From assembly GCF_014490035.1 (NCBI RefSeq), contig NZ_CP061008.1:4340001-4404000 (forward strand): a stretch of 64,000 bases of DNA, given 5' to 3'. The first letter of the stretch is position 1. Each line of letters starts with the position of its first letter. Source of the DNA: Achromobacter xylosoxidans (GTDB lineage Bacteria > Pseudomonadota > Gammaproteobacteria > Burkholderiales > Burkholderiaceae_B). Of the stretch, positions 51,148 through 59,149 are shown piece by piece. Both the position numbers and the translations under genes were made by a program. The notes below the pieces were generated by a model that saw only the letters and a program-made list of their open reading frames with translations, did not search any database and had not been told where the DNA came from.

Positions 51148-51580
51148 TGTTGTCTCCCGATGCGTTCTTATGGCTTGAAAGCTCTAGGCGCATGTTCGCA
51201 AACTCTCGTCTGCGAAAAGAGAAAAAAATTTATGTTCTGTCAAAAAAATCCGTGCGAGTCCTGGGGCGTTCGGATGAGGAAAATCCGGATCGCACTTCGG
51301 TATTGTGAAGCAGGGTTCTTGAGCCGCCGGCGTCCGGGCTGCGGGATTCCGATGCTCGCCCCGGTGGGGCTGCGCTTCGGATCCCTCCGCCCGGCCACCG
51401 GCTCACGGCATCTGCCCATGAAGGGGGCTGAAGCCAACGCATTAGGCGACTGTCAGCCGAGGTAGCCCGGAGCCATCCGAAGCGCAGCCCCATTGGGGCG
51501 AGCATCGGAATGGCGCAGGGCTGCCTTGGCGGCTAAAGAACCCTGACATCCGCAAGCTCGAAGCCCGGTCGCAATCTGCG
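51148..51580. other. 433-bp intergenic region with a repeat element
   Basis: No gene is supported. It holds an inverted repeat TTCGCA (51195-51200), ten bases, TGCGAA (51211-51216) about 50 bases upstream of the Bug start, which may be an operator. It also holds the inverted-repeat element listed separately. AT-rich runs near 51221-51247 may mark the promoter of the Bug gene. Confidence 0.55.
51311..51545. repeat. 235-bp intergenic element with 72-bp imperfect inverted repeats
   Basis: The left arm (51311-51382) and right arm (51475-51545) are reverse complements at roughly four of five positions. They share CAGGGTTCTT at the outer ends and two perfect blocks of 17 and 18 bases. Weaker similarity continues inward. 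The loop has no coding capacity. The shape is that of a miniature inverted-repeat element or a large palindromic intergenic repeat. No target-site duplication was identified. Confidence 0.7.
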
Positions 51581-52507
51581 TCAGGCCAACGCTTCCTCAT
51601 CCTTCAGTATCTGCATGGCCTTGCCAAGGGCGACCTGGTAGCGCCGCTGCTCCTGGGCGACACGGTCCGGCGTCCATTGATAGAAGCCCTTCAGCGACGG
51701 CGACTTGACGCCGATGTTGCCCTGCTCGACCAGCTCGCGCATGAGCGCGCTGGGCCTGTCGTCGGTGCGCAGATGCGGATACATGGTCGCAGCCGCCGCG
51801 CAATGGATGTCGATGCCGGCCAGATCCTTCTGCAGCAGCGGGCCGGCCGCGATGTAGCGGAATCCGAAACCGTAGCGCACGGCGGTGTCCACGTCCTCGG
51901 CGGACGCGAAGCCTTCCTCGACCAGCGCGATCGCCTCGCGCATCAGCGCGTGCTGGATGCGGTTGGCAAGAAACCCAGGCACGTCGCGCTTGACCTGCAC
52001 CGGCTTCTTGCCGGTATCGCGCATGATGCGGCTGACTTCCTGGGCCATGGCTTCATCGGTGGCCTCGCCGCGTATCACCTCCACGGCGGGCACCAGATGG
52101 GCCGGCATGAAGTAATGCAGGCCCACCATGCGTGCGCGGGTCTGCAAGCCCTCGCCGATGGCGCTGATGGGAAAGCTCGACGAATTGCTGGTCAAGGGAA
52201 TCGAAGCGGGCGCCAGCTGTTCCAGACGGGCGAACACCGCGCGCTTGGTTTCCAGCAGTTCCGGCACGCACTCGACCACGATGCGGGTATCGCGCCAGTC
52301 GATTTCCTCCATGGTCGCGCTGGTGACGATGCGCCCGGCGTCCGCCTGCCCGCCGATCATTTCGCTGGATGCGTTCACGCGCCGCGTCGCCGCCGCCCGC
52401 GCCGCCGCGTCGGGCTCCACCAGCCATACGCGCCAGCCGGCCGCATGAAAGCCGGCGGCGACGTCGGCCCCCATGGTGCCCGCGCCCAGCACAATTGCCT
52501 GATCCAT
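51581..52507 (-). CDS. 3-hydroxyacyl-CoA-dehydrogenase-family NAD-dependent enzyme
   Basis: The 308-residue protein has the NAD-binding GAGTMG (8-13). It follows the two-domain HADH pattern with VECVPELLETKRAVFARLEQLAPASIPLTSNSSS, VGLHYFMPAHLVPAVEVI (catalytic His) and RDVPGFLANRIQHALMREAIALVEEG. This compact single-enzyme form is shared by L-gulonate 3-dehydrogenase, carnitine dehydrogenase and 3-hydroxybutyryl-CoA dehydrogenase. The lactonase and dehydratase neighbours favour a hydroxy-acid or sugar-acid substrate over an acyl-CoA, as inference. It starts 36 bases after the lactonase stop and is in its operon. Confidence 0.9.
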   Translation of the reverse strand: MDQAIVLGAGTMGADVAAGFHAAGWRVWLVEPDAAARAAATRRVNASSEMIGGQADAGRIVTSATMEEIDWRDTRIVVECVPELLETKRAVFARLEQLAPASIPLTSNSSSFPISAIGEGLQTRARMVGLHYFMPAHLVPAVEVIRGEATDEAMAQEVSRIMRDTGKKPVQVKRDVPGFLANRIQHALMREAIALVEEGFASAEDVDTAVRYGFGFRYIAAGPLLQKDLAGIDIHCAAAATMYPHLRTDDRPSALMRELVEQGNIGVKSPSLKGFYQWTPDRVAQEQRRYQVALGKAMQILKDEEALA

Positions 52508-52543
52508 CTTTTCCGTCCTTTTGGTAGTTGGGGTATGTGGTGT

Positions 52544-53482
52544 TCAGAGAGCCTGCGCCTGCGGCGCCGGCAGGTACATGGGTTTGCCCGCCACGTCGAG
52601 TTCGACGCGCAGGATGCTGGCCGAACTGGACTCGGTGATGTAGAGCGTGCGCCCGCCCTGCCCGCCAAAGGCCACATTGGTGGTGTGCAGCCCTTCCGGA
52701 GACTGGATGCGCAGGGCCGGCTGGCCCAGGGGGTCCATGCACCACACCGTGCCCAGGCCCACGTGGGCGATGCACAGCCCTCCCCGGGCATCCAGCGCCA
52801 GGCCGTCCGGGCCGCCGCCGCCCGACATCTGGATGAAGGTGCCGACCTTGCCGACCTGGCCGTTGCGCAGCAGCGGCACCTTCCAGATGGCATTGGCCCG
52901 CGTCGCCGCCACATACAGCGCGTGCTCGTCCAGATCCATCACCAGGCCGTTGGGGCTGGGGATGCAGTCGAGCAAGCAGTCCAGCTTTCCGTCCGGCCGC
53001 AGGCGGAACAAGCGGCCGGTCGGATCCTGCCAGCCGGTCATGCCCTGGTCGGTGAAATAGAGGTCCCCCGCTTGCGAGAAGAACAGGTCGTTAACGCCCT
53101 TGAAGCGCTCGATGTTGTAGCGTTCGAGCACCGGACGCACCTCGCGGCGCTCGAGGTCGAACTGCATGATGCCGTGCTTGTAGTCGGCGATGAAAATGCG
53201 GCCGTCGCGATGGAACTTCAGGCCGTTGGGCCAGCCGTCGTACTGCACGAGCGGCTCGAACTCGCCGCGCGCGTCGACACGCAGGACGCGGCCGTTGATC
53301 ACGTCCACGCAATACAACAGGCCGTCCGGCCCGAAGGAAGGCCCTTCCAGCAACGAGCGCGGCGGATTGCCCTGCGGCTGGCTGGCGACCCACTCGTTCA
53401 GGTCCTGGCCTTGCCACTTCAGCTCGTCGGGCAGCCGGGCGTATACGCTGGCCTGAATCCTGGGGACGGGATCGTAGAACAT
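52544..53482 (-). CDS. SMP-30/gluconolactonase-family lactonase
   Basis: The 312-residue protein from ATG 53482 (behind AGAGGAGA) has the six-bladed propeller pattern of SMP-30 proteins. Its metal-site motifs are LEGPSFGPDG (Glu), YDGWPNGLKFH (Asn), IPSPNGLVMD (Asn) and GGPDGLALD (Asp). It hydrolyses sugar lactones or related lactones to the open acid. No signal peptide is evident, so it is cytoplasmic. It is the first gene of an operon with the dehydrogenase that follows. The pairing fits an oxidative sugar-acid pathway in which the lactone is opened and then dehydrated. Confidence 0.92.
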   Translation of the reverse strand: MFYDPVPRIQASVYARLPDELKWQGQDLNEWVASQPQGNPPRSLLEGPSFGPDGLLYCVDVINGRVLRVDARGEFEPLVQYDGWPNGLKFHRDGRIFIADYKHGIMQFDLERREVRPVLERYNIERFKGVNDLFFSQAGDLYFTDQGMTGWQDPTGRLFRLRPDGKLDCLLDCIPSPNGLVMDLDEHALYVAATRANAIWKVPLLRNGQVGKVGTFIQMSGGGGPDGLALDARGGLCIAHVGLGTVWCMDPLGQPALRIQSPEGLHTTNVAFGGQGGRTLYITESSSASILRVELDVAGKPMYLPAPQAQAL

Positions 53483-53594
53483 GCGGGTCTCCTCTGATTT
53501 TCCGGACGGGAATCTATGCCCCGTTTCGAGCAAAATTCTAAGGAGAGCCGAGCATTTAAGGAAATGAAATATATCGAACGTATCTTTCCAAAAA

Positions 53595-53604
53595 AACGAT
53601 CGTT
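53595..53604. promoter_or_regulatory. 10-bp palindrome upstream of lactonase operon
   Basis: AACGATCGTT is a perfect 10-bp palindrome in an AT-rich stretch between the divergent lactonase and spermidine-synthase-like genes, 113 bases upstream of the lactonase start. GntR- or LacI-type operators have this form. The regulator is not identified. Confidence 0.35.
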
Positions 53605-53691
53605 GATTTCTGCTGTCCCGAGGTTGCCGCAGCCTTGCCAGCCGGGGTCACGCGCCAACGCGCCGCACGGTAGGCCTCGGCGCACGATACG

Positions 53692-54591
53692 ATGACGCGT
53701 CCCCCACTTGTTGCTTGCCGCTACATGCTCCGTATTGCCCTGCGCGCCATTCTCGTCCTTGTCATCGCCAGCGCCGCCTTGGTGCTGCTGCGAGGCACGG
53801 GCGGCCCCCAGCTGATCCACAGCGAAGATTCGCAGTTCGGCAAGCTGCTCGTGTTCGAGGAAAACGGCGAGCGCTGCATGAACTTCAACTCCATGCACGA
53901 CGTCGGCCGCCAGACCTGCATGAGCCTTGCGCATCCCGGGCAGCTGGTGTTTTCGTACACGCGCATGATGATGACCGCGCTCTACATCAATCCCAAGCCG
54001 CGCAACATCCTGATCGTCGGATTGGGCGGCGCCACGCTGCAGAAGACCCTGGCCGCGCTCCTGCCCGACACCGTCATCGATACCGTTGAAATCGATCCCG
54101 CCGTGGGCAAGGTCGCGGCGCGCTACTTCGGCTATCAGGAAGGCCCCAGGCAACGCCTCTTCCTGGAAGACGGCCGCGCCCACATCGAACGCGCCCATCG
54201 CGACGGCCTGCAATACGACATGGTGATGCTGGACGCGTTCGACGTCGACTACATCCCTGAACACCTGATGACGCTGGAGTTCCTGCAGCACGTGCGCGGC
54301 ATCCTCGCGCCGGGCGGCGTGGCGGTGGCGAACACGTTCACCGAGAGCCAGCTATACGCGCGCGAATCGGCGACCTATGCCGCGGTGTTCGGAGAGTTCT
54401 TCAATCTGCAAACAGGCAATCGCGTCATCATGGCGGTCAACGGCGAACTACCCGGCCGCGATCAGCTTGCCCGCAATGCCAAGGCGCTGGATAGCGTCCT
54501 CGGGCCGTTGGGCGTCAATGCCAAGGAAACCCTGGACATGTACTCGCGCCGGCAGGCGGTTGCCAACGAAGCGCCGGTCTTGCACGATTGA
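53692..54591 (+). CDS. spermidine-synthase-like protein with N-terminal membrane anchor
   Basis: The 299-residue protein from ATG 53692 has one hydrophobic helix at about residues 12-35 (MLRIALRAILVLVIASAALVLLRG). A SpeE-type fold follows, with NILIVGLGGATLQKTLAALL, the cofactor acid in VEIDPAVGKVAARYFG and VMLDAFDVDYIPEHLMTLEFLQHV. Classic spermidine synthase has a DSTDP-type catalytic loop; here it reads LDAFDVDYIP. The donor and acceptor could therefore differ, and a general methyl- or aminopropyl-transferase role is possible. It stands alone between divergent and convergent genes. A second start at 53725 would shorten the anchor. Confidence 0.85.
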   Translation: MTRPPLVACRYMLRIALRAILVLVIASAALVLLRGTGGPQLIHSEDSQFGKLLVFEENGERCMNFNSMHDVGRQTCMSLAHPGQLVFSYTRMMMTALYINPKPRNILIVGLGGATLQKTLAALLPDTVIDTVEIDPAVGKVAARYFGYQEGPRQRLFLEDGRAHIERAHRDGLQYDMVMLDAFDVDYIPEHLMTLEFLQHVRGILAPGGVAVANTFTESQLYARESATYAAVFGEFFNLQTGNRVIMAVNGELPGRDQLARNAKALDSVLGPLGVNAKETLDMYSRRQAVANEAPVLHD

Positions 54592-54619
54592 GCGCACGCG
54601 GCGAGTGCTTGCCGCGCGC

Positions 54620-55372
54620 TCACTTCACCGCGGAGTTGCCGCCATCCGCATAAAGCGCCGACCCCGTCACGAAGCTTGCCATCGGGCTGGCCAGGAACAG
54701 CGCCGCCGAGGCGATTTCATCGGCCCGCGCAATCCGCTTCATCGCGTGCAGGCTGGCCGCCCAGTCCTTCTGCTCCTGATTCCCGGCCATCTCGGTGTCC
54801 ACTCCGCCAGGCAAGAGCGCATTGGCGCGGATGCCTTGCGCGCCGTAGTCCGCCGTAATGCCTTTGACCAAGCCCATCAGCGCGGCTTTCGACGTGCCGT
54901 AGGCAGCCATCCCGGGCAGGCCCACGCTCGTCCCCACAAAGCTGGACACGAAGACCAGCGCGCCGCCGCCCCGCTCCAGCATCGCCGGGATCTGATGCCG
55001 CGCCCCCAGGAACGCCGCCGTGAGATTGACGCTCAGCGTGTGTTCCCATTCGTCCAGGGCCACTTCCGCAAGCGGCTTGAAGGGCCCGATGGTGCCGGCA
55101 TTGTTTATCGCGATATCCAGGCCGCCGAACTCGCGCTGCGCGCTCTGCGCCGCCAGTCTGTGCGTGTCCGGCAAGGCGACGTCTCCCGCCGCAACGCAGG
55201 CCCGCCCGCCAGCGCTTCTGATCTCATCGGCCACCTGCTCCAGCGGATCACGGCGCCTGGCCGTCAGCACCAGCGCCGCGCCCTCGGCTGCCAGGCGCAA
55301 CGCCACCGCGCGCCCGATGCCCGAGGACGCGCCCGTCACCAAAGCCACTTTTCCAGCAAGAGATAAAGACAT
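54620..55372 (-). CDS. SDR-family oxidoreductase
   Basis: The 250-residue protein from ATG 55372 is a classical short-chain dehydrogenase. It has the NAD(P) site GASSGIG (14-20), NNAG (90-93) and the catalytic set Asn116, Ser143 or Ser144, Tyr158 and Lys162 in AAYGTSK. The late motif PGGVDTEMAG is a variant of the usual PG region. The Arg pair after the second strand (TARRRD) favours NADP. It ends ALYADGGNSAVK. The substrate is unknown. It converges with the spermidine-synthase-like gene, with a GC-rich imperfect hairpin between stops. Confidence 0.94.
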   Translation of the reverse strand: MSLSLAGKVALVTGASSGIGRAVALRLAAEGAALVLTARRRDPLEQVADEIRSAGGRACVAAGDVALPDTHRLAAQSAQREFGGLDIAINNAGTIGPFKPLAEVALDEWEHTLSVNLTAAFLGARHQIPAMLERGGGALVFVSSFVGTSVGLPGMAAYGTSKAALMGLVKGITADYGAQGIRANALLPGGVDTEMAGNQEQKDWAASLHAMKRIARADEIASAALFLASPMASFVTGSALYADGGNSAVK

Positions 55373-55477
55373 CCACGTCTGCTCCAGGCACATGAACAAT
55401 GCCTGCATCCTACGAATGCCGGGGCGCCTTGTCCTCCCGTTTATTGCTGCGTTTGCTTATGGCCCCGGTCGCAGGCG

Positions 55478-56749
55478 CTAGCGCTCGCAACTCCAGTATG
55501 GGCAACCAGACCGGCTGATGACCGCCAATGCGAGTTCACCCGGCCGCCGGAGTATCGCCTTCAGGGCTGCTGCCTGCGCCCGCAATTGCGCCGAATCGGT
55601 CCGATACATCCCCTTCGTGTCGAGCAGGAAGTTCATCTTCAAACGTGTCTGGCGCGCTGTTTCAGGATCGATCTCAGCGCCGTCTTTTTGAAAGACCGCG
55701 CCATAGATCCGGGTTTGAAGTTCGCAGTACTGGTCTGCCGCGGTCAATGCCTCTTGCGCAGCGGCAGCCGTGTAGAGTTTCCGCAACCCTGCGATCTGCG
55801 CGTGGCAGCTTTGGTATTGCTGCGGCATGAACCTCGCCAACAAGGCCAGATCCCTGTCGCCGGGTTTCGCGCAACCTCGCAGATCCGGCGTTTGCGATCC
55901 GTCGCGCGCAGCGGCGGACAACGCGCCGGCAATGCACTCATCCAGCGACGGAGCCTTCCATAGCGCCTGATCCGAGCCCAGCAACCCCATTTTTCCCAGC
56001 GTGCGCCCAAACTGGGCGGCGGCAAGCTGTTCCTGCATGTCGCGGTCATGATTGGCTAGCGTCACCGCAGCCAGCGCCGCGGCGCTGAGCATGCCCGTCG
56101 CGGCCAGGACCACCGCCGCCGTCATCGGCCGCAAGCGCTCGCCGTATAGCGCGATACCCGCGAGCAGTGCTCCCGACAGCAAGCCGCCCAGGTGCGCCGC
56201 GTTGTCGACGTCGAACGCGAAGCCGGCGCCGAAGGTCAGCACCAGGCTGAACAGCAGATTGCCGGGAGGGATGTGCGGCCGGCCCATGCGCCGGTCATGC
56301 AGGCCATAAACGATCGCCGCCCCGAAAATGCCCAGGATCGCGCCGGAAGCCCCGCAGCTCAGGAAAAAATCGTCGCGATGCCATAGCGCCGTAGCCAGGC
56401 TGCCGCACAGGCCAGATAGCAGATACACGCCCAGGAACACCCAGGAGCGCATACGCGCCTCCAGAATGATCCCCAGCGACCACAGCGCCAGCATGTTGAT
56501 TGCCAGATGCAGGAAGCCGACATGCAGGAACATGCTGGTGAACAGGCGCCAGTATTCCCCGGACAAGGTCAAGGCGGGCACGTTTCCGCCCCAATCGATC
56601 AGGAACGAGGTTTCGCTCAGGCTCTCGAACGCCCGCGAGTCCAAAAATCCCGCCACGCCGTACACCGCGACATTGCAGGCAATCAGCAGAAGCGTGATCT
56701 TGCTGGCGAATATTCTTTTGAGCAGGGACCGGCGTTGGGATAGAGGCAT
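55478..56749 (-). CDS. rhomboid intramembrane serine protease with C-terminal extension
   Basis: The 423-residue protein from ATG 56749 has six to seven helices in residues 15-230 with the rhomboid site: HVGFLHLAINM (His76, His81, Asn85), the nucleophile Ser135 in GASGA and His186 in NAAHLGG. It cleaves membrane-spanning substrates within the inner membrane. Residues 232-423 are an extra soluble region with six or more cysteines (for example DECIAG, RGCAKPG, YQSCHAQ, YCELQ and CPYWSC). It probably faces the periplasm and may be disulfide-bonded. A TTG at 56788 would lengthen the start by 13 codons. The role of the extension is unknown. Confidence 0.92.
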   Translation of the reverse strand: MPLSQRRSLLKRIFASKITLLLIACNVAVYGVAGFLDSRAFESLSETSFLIDWGGNVPALTLSGEYWRLFTSMFLHVGFLHLAINMLALWSLGIILEARMRSWVFLGVYLLSGLCGSLATALWHRDDFFLSCGASGAILGIFGAAIVYGLHDRRMGRPHIPPGNLLFSLVLTFGAGFAFDVDNAAHLGGLLSGALLAGIALYGERLRPMTAAVVLAATGMLSAAALAAVTLANHDRDMQEQLAAAQFGRTLGKMGLLGSDQALWKAPSLDECIAGALSAAARDGSQTPDLRGCAKPGDRDLALLARFMPQQYQSCHAQIAGLRKLYTAAAAQEALTAADQYCELQTRIYGAVFQKDGAEIDPETARQTRLKMNFLLDTKGMYRTDSAQLRAQAAALKAILRRPGELALAVISRSGCPYWSCER

Positions 56750-56845
56750 CAGGTAGGCATGTCGAAAAGTGGGCTTTATCTTAACCAAGCCATGCGTAAG
56801 GTCGCAGGAGCTCGCGGTGCGCCATATACCGCCGCGGTAAGCGAC

Positions 56846-57301
56846 TCAACCGCCAGCCTTGGTTGCAGGCTTCTCGTTGCTGCATCCTTCGTATTGATAT
56901 CGGCCCGGCTTGCCGAGCCTCGCCGTAAATGTGCAGGACTCGCCGGAATACGCGTGCGTGGCCTGCACTTTCAGCACATTGCCCGCGACGAGCACGCTCT
57001 GCTTGCCCTGCCCGCAACTCCAGAAGGTGGTTGAGAGTTCCGCGAAGGTCTGTTCCGCAATGAGCTTCGCAGGGCGGCCAGAGGGCGCGGAAGCGATCCA
57101 TTGAATCTGGACGCGGCAGCTGACGTGTTCGAAGCCGACCTCTTCCACGACGATCCGGTACGCGCCCGTAGCCACGCCGTCGGCCCAGCGACCGCCCTGC
57201 ACCACGCGCGTGGTCGACGCGTCTGCCTGCGTTTCGGCAACGGCGTTGGCCGCCTGTAGCGTCAGCAAAAGGAGCAACGCAAGAGTTCTCATGACTTTCA
57301 T
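56846..57301 (-). CDS. secreted protein of unknown function
   Basis: The 151-residue protein has a signal peptide (MKVMRTLALLLLLTLQAANAVA-ETQ) and is probably periplasmic. The mature part is strand-rich, with GRWADGVATGAYRIVVEEVGFEHVSCRVQIQWIA, then TTFWSCGQGKQSVLVAGNVLKVQATHAYSGESCTF. The four cysteines could form two disulfides. No family is recognised. ATG 57301 or 57292 can serve as start. It lies upstream of the rhomboid gene on the same strand with 96 bases between, so co-transcription is possible. Confidence 0.72.
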   Translation of the reverse strand: MKVMRTLALLLLLTLQAANAVAETQADASTTRVVQGGRWADGVATGAYRIVVEEVGFEHVSCRVQIQWIASAPSGRPAKLIAEQTFAELSTTFWSCGQGKQSVLVAGNVLKVQATHAYSGESCTFTARLGKPGRYQYEGCSNEKPATKAGG

Positions 57302-57434
57302 CCGCAGACCGCCTGGAATAATCAGTGACCATCAAGCGCACCGTCGTTGCGCTGCCGAGCACTTATACCATTCAGCTACGCACCAGATCGTCGTCAATTT
57401 GACGACGCAAAAGAAAATCCAATACTCTGCGCCG

Positions 57435-57872
57435 ATGATTACGATAAGAACCTCCCGCCCCGACGAAGGCGCGCGCGCCGTCGAAATCTGGCGCAATGCG
57501 GTGGACGCCACGCACGACTTTCTTTCACCCGAGGATCGCCAGGCCATCGACGAGATGGTGTGCGGCTTTCTCCCCCAAGTGCCGCTCTGGCTTGCGGTCG
57601 ACGCCAACGATTATCCGCAGGCATTCATGCTGATCGACGACGGCCACATGCAGGCGTTGTTCGTCGATCCCGCCTGCCGCGGCACAGGCATCGGCGCCGC
57701 GCTGGTGCGGCACGGACTCTCGCTTCATCCCAACATGACGACGGACGTCAATGAACAGAATGGCCAGGCGGTAGGCTTCTATGAGAGGATGGGCTTCAAG
57801 CGCACAGGGCGTTCGCCGCTTGATGATCAAGGCAGGCCATACCCGCTGATCCATCTGGCGTATCGAAGCTGA
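57435..57872 (+). CDS. GNAT acetyltransferase (YjaB-like)
   Basis: The 145-residue protein has the GNAT core: RPDEGARAVEIWRNAVDATHDFLSPEDR at the start, MQALFVDPACRGTGIGAALVRHGL with the acetyl-CoA loop RGTGIG, and EQNGQAVGFYERMGFKRTGRSPLDDQGRPYPLIHL at the end. This wording, notably the closing DDQGRPYPL, is that of the YjaB group. It transfers acetyl groups to an unknown amine. ATG 57435 follows an AT-rich stretch. A clear terminator lies 14 bases after the stop, so it is a single-gene unit. Confidence 0.92.
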   Translation: MITIRTSRPDEGARAVEIWRNAVDATHDFLSPEDRQAIDEMVCGFLPQVPLWLAVDANDYPQAFMLIDDGHMQALFVDPACRGTGIGAALVRHGLSLHPNMTTDVNEQNGQAVGFYERMGFKRTGRSPLDDQGRPYPLIHLAYRS

Positions 57873-57885
57873 TCGGAAGAAAATA

Positions 57886-57915
57886 AAAGCCACCTGCATC
57901 AGGTGGCTTTCTTTT
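57886..57915 (+). terminator. intrinsic terminator of GNAT gene
   Basis: A perfect 10-bp stem (AAAGCCACCT, five-base loop, AGGTGGCTTT) is followed by CTTTT, 14 bases after the acetyltransferase stop. Confidence 0.9.
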
Positions 57916-57976
57916 GGCAGGCGCCGATGCATTGGGCTTGCGTTGGTCGCATCGAAAATAGATGCAGCAAAAATGA

Positions 57977-58010
57977 AAAGGCCGTCAGTGATTTCTCACT
58001 AACGGCCTTT
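57977..58010 (-). terminator. intrinsic terminator of tRNA-Pro
   Basis: A 15-bp stem with one mismatch (AAAGGCCGT.AGTGA with TCACT.ACGGCCTTT, four-base loop) is followed on the minus strand by TTTTCATTTTT. It begins nine bases beyond the tRNA 3' end. Confidence 0.88.
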
Positions 58011-58018
58011 GGAACTAC

Positions 58019-58097
<79 letters not shown>

Positions 58098-58105
58098 AGA
58101 AAAAG

Positions 58106-58134
58106 AGTATAGCAGAACAAAAAATTGTTTGCAC
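58106..58134 (-). promoter_or_regulatory. promoter of tRNA-Pro
   Basis: TATACT (58106-58111, minus strand) lies 11 bases before the tRNA 5' end, with GTGCAA 17 bases further upstream as a weak -35. The -35 overlaps the inverted repeat at 58128-58147. Confidence 0.6.
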
Positions 58135-58147
58135 GCATTCGTGCAAA
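58128..58147 (-). terminator. hairpin upstream of tRNA-Pro
   Basis: TTTGCACG and CGTGCAAA form a perfect 8-bp stem with a CATT loop. On the minus strand it is followed by CAATTTTTTG, so it can act as a terminator for the pheST-ihfA-merR transcript just before the tRNA promoter. Confidence 0.55.
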
Positions 58148-58242
58148 AAAAGTGCTGAATACTCAAAAAAATTTTCGCGATGCGTTCATCGAGTGCATCA
58201 ACCGCATGCGCATCGATGATTGCAGCGCGAGGTACTGCTCAA

Positions 58243-58272
58243 TGCAACGCGCGGCATGAGCCGCGCGTTGCA
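58243..58272. terminator. 13-bp perfect hairpin after merR, flanked by GGTACTGC repeats
   Basis: TGCAACGCGCGGC and GCCGCGCGTTGCA form a perfect 13-bp stem with loop ATGA, 44 bases after the merR-like stop. Direct GGTACTGC copies lie on each side (58231-58238, 58273-58280). No T-run follows, so it may be an RNA-stability element. Confidence 0.5.
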
Positions 58273-58315
58273 GGTACTGCGTTCAAACAATATTGGGAAA
58301 GACGACGCGCCGCGT

Positions 58316-58747
58316 TCAGGCCGCGGGGCTGGCGTTGCTGGCGCTTGCGCCTGCAGCGTTCGCCGCCGTGCCCAAGGCTTCAGACAGCATCGTCGAGACG
58401 TTGCCCAGCTCATTACGCAAGGCCTGCATCTCGGCGCCCGACAGGCGCACTGCCGCATCCTGATCATGCGGCACGTCGCGCGCATCGCCCAGGCGATTGC
58501 GCGCGCCGCTGATCGTGAAGCCTTGCTCATACAGCAACGAGCGGATGCGGCGGATCAGCAGCACTTCGTGATGCTGGTAGTAGCGGCGATTGCCGCGCCG
58601 CTTCACCGGCTTGAGCTGCGTGAATTCCTGTTCCCAATACCGCAAGACATGAGGCTTGACGCCACACAGGTCGCTGACTTCACCGATGGTGAAGTAACGC
58701 TTGGCGGGAATGGGCGGTAAGGTAACGGTGGATTCGGTACGTGTCAT
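58316..58747 (-). CDS. MerR-family transcriptional regulator
   Basis: The 143-residue protein has a MerR winged helix-turn-helix at residues 17-85: YFTIGEVSDLCGVKPHVLRYWEQEFTQLKPVKRRGNRRYYQHHEVLLIRRIRSLLYEQGFTI. A short helical region and an Ala/Ser-rich tail follow. It lacks the metal-binding cysteines of mercury- or copper-type members. This protein is found next to ihfA in many beta- and gamma-proteobacteria; its targets are not well defined. It begins 57 bases after the ihfA stop and is the last gene of the operon. Confidence 0.93.
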   Translation of the reverse strand: MTRTESTVTLPPIPAKRYFTIGEVSDLCGVKPHVLRYWEQEFTQLKPVKRRGNRRYYQHHEVLLIRRIRSLLYEQGFTISGARNRLGDARDVPHDQDAAVRLSGAEMQALRNELGNVSTMLSEALGTAANAAGASASNASPAA

Positions 58748-58804
58748 AAGGGGATTTTATGCCGCGATGCGTCAGGTGCCGATAACAATTGCCGACAAAG
58801 CGTA

Positions 58805-59146
58805 TCACTCCTCGGCGTCGGGTGCTGCGGGCGCTGCCTGCTCCACCACGCTCTTGAGCTTTTGGCTCGCGTGGAAGGTGACCACGCGGCGCGCGGCGAT
58901 GGGGATGGTTTCGCCGGTCTTGGGATTGCGGCCAGGGCGCGGCGGCTTGTCGCGCACCTGGAAGTTGCCGAAACCGGAGAGCTTGACGGAATCACCGCGC
59001 GCCAAGGCGTCGCGGATTTCCTCGAAGAAGGTATCAACGATGTCCTTGGCTTCGCGCTTGTTCAGGCCGACCCGCTCGAAGAGCAGTTCGGCCAGTTCAG
59101 CCTTGGTCAGAGTGCGCGGCTCGGCAGCAAGCATACTGTTCCCCAT
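58805..59146 (-). CDS. ihfA: integration host factor alpha subunit
   Basis: The 113-residue protein is IHF alpha, which pairs with IHF beta to bend DNA sharply at specific sites. The HU/IHF fold is complete: [36 protein letters not shown], the beta-arm region [29 protein letters not shown] with the intercalating Pro in RPGRNP, and [18 protein letters not shown]. It has a longer N-terminus and an Ala/Glu-rich tail compared with the 99-residue E. coli protein. ATG 59134 is an alternative start. It begins three bases after the pheT stop, the usual pheT-ihfA order. Confidence 0.96.
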   Translation of the reverse strand: MGNSMLAAEPRTLTKAELAELLFERVGLNKREAKDIVDTFFEEIRDALARGDSVKLSGFGNFQVRDKPPRPGRNPKTGETIPIAARRVVTFHASQKLKSVVEQAAPAAPDAEE

Positions 59147-59149
59147 GGT

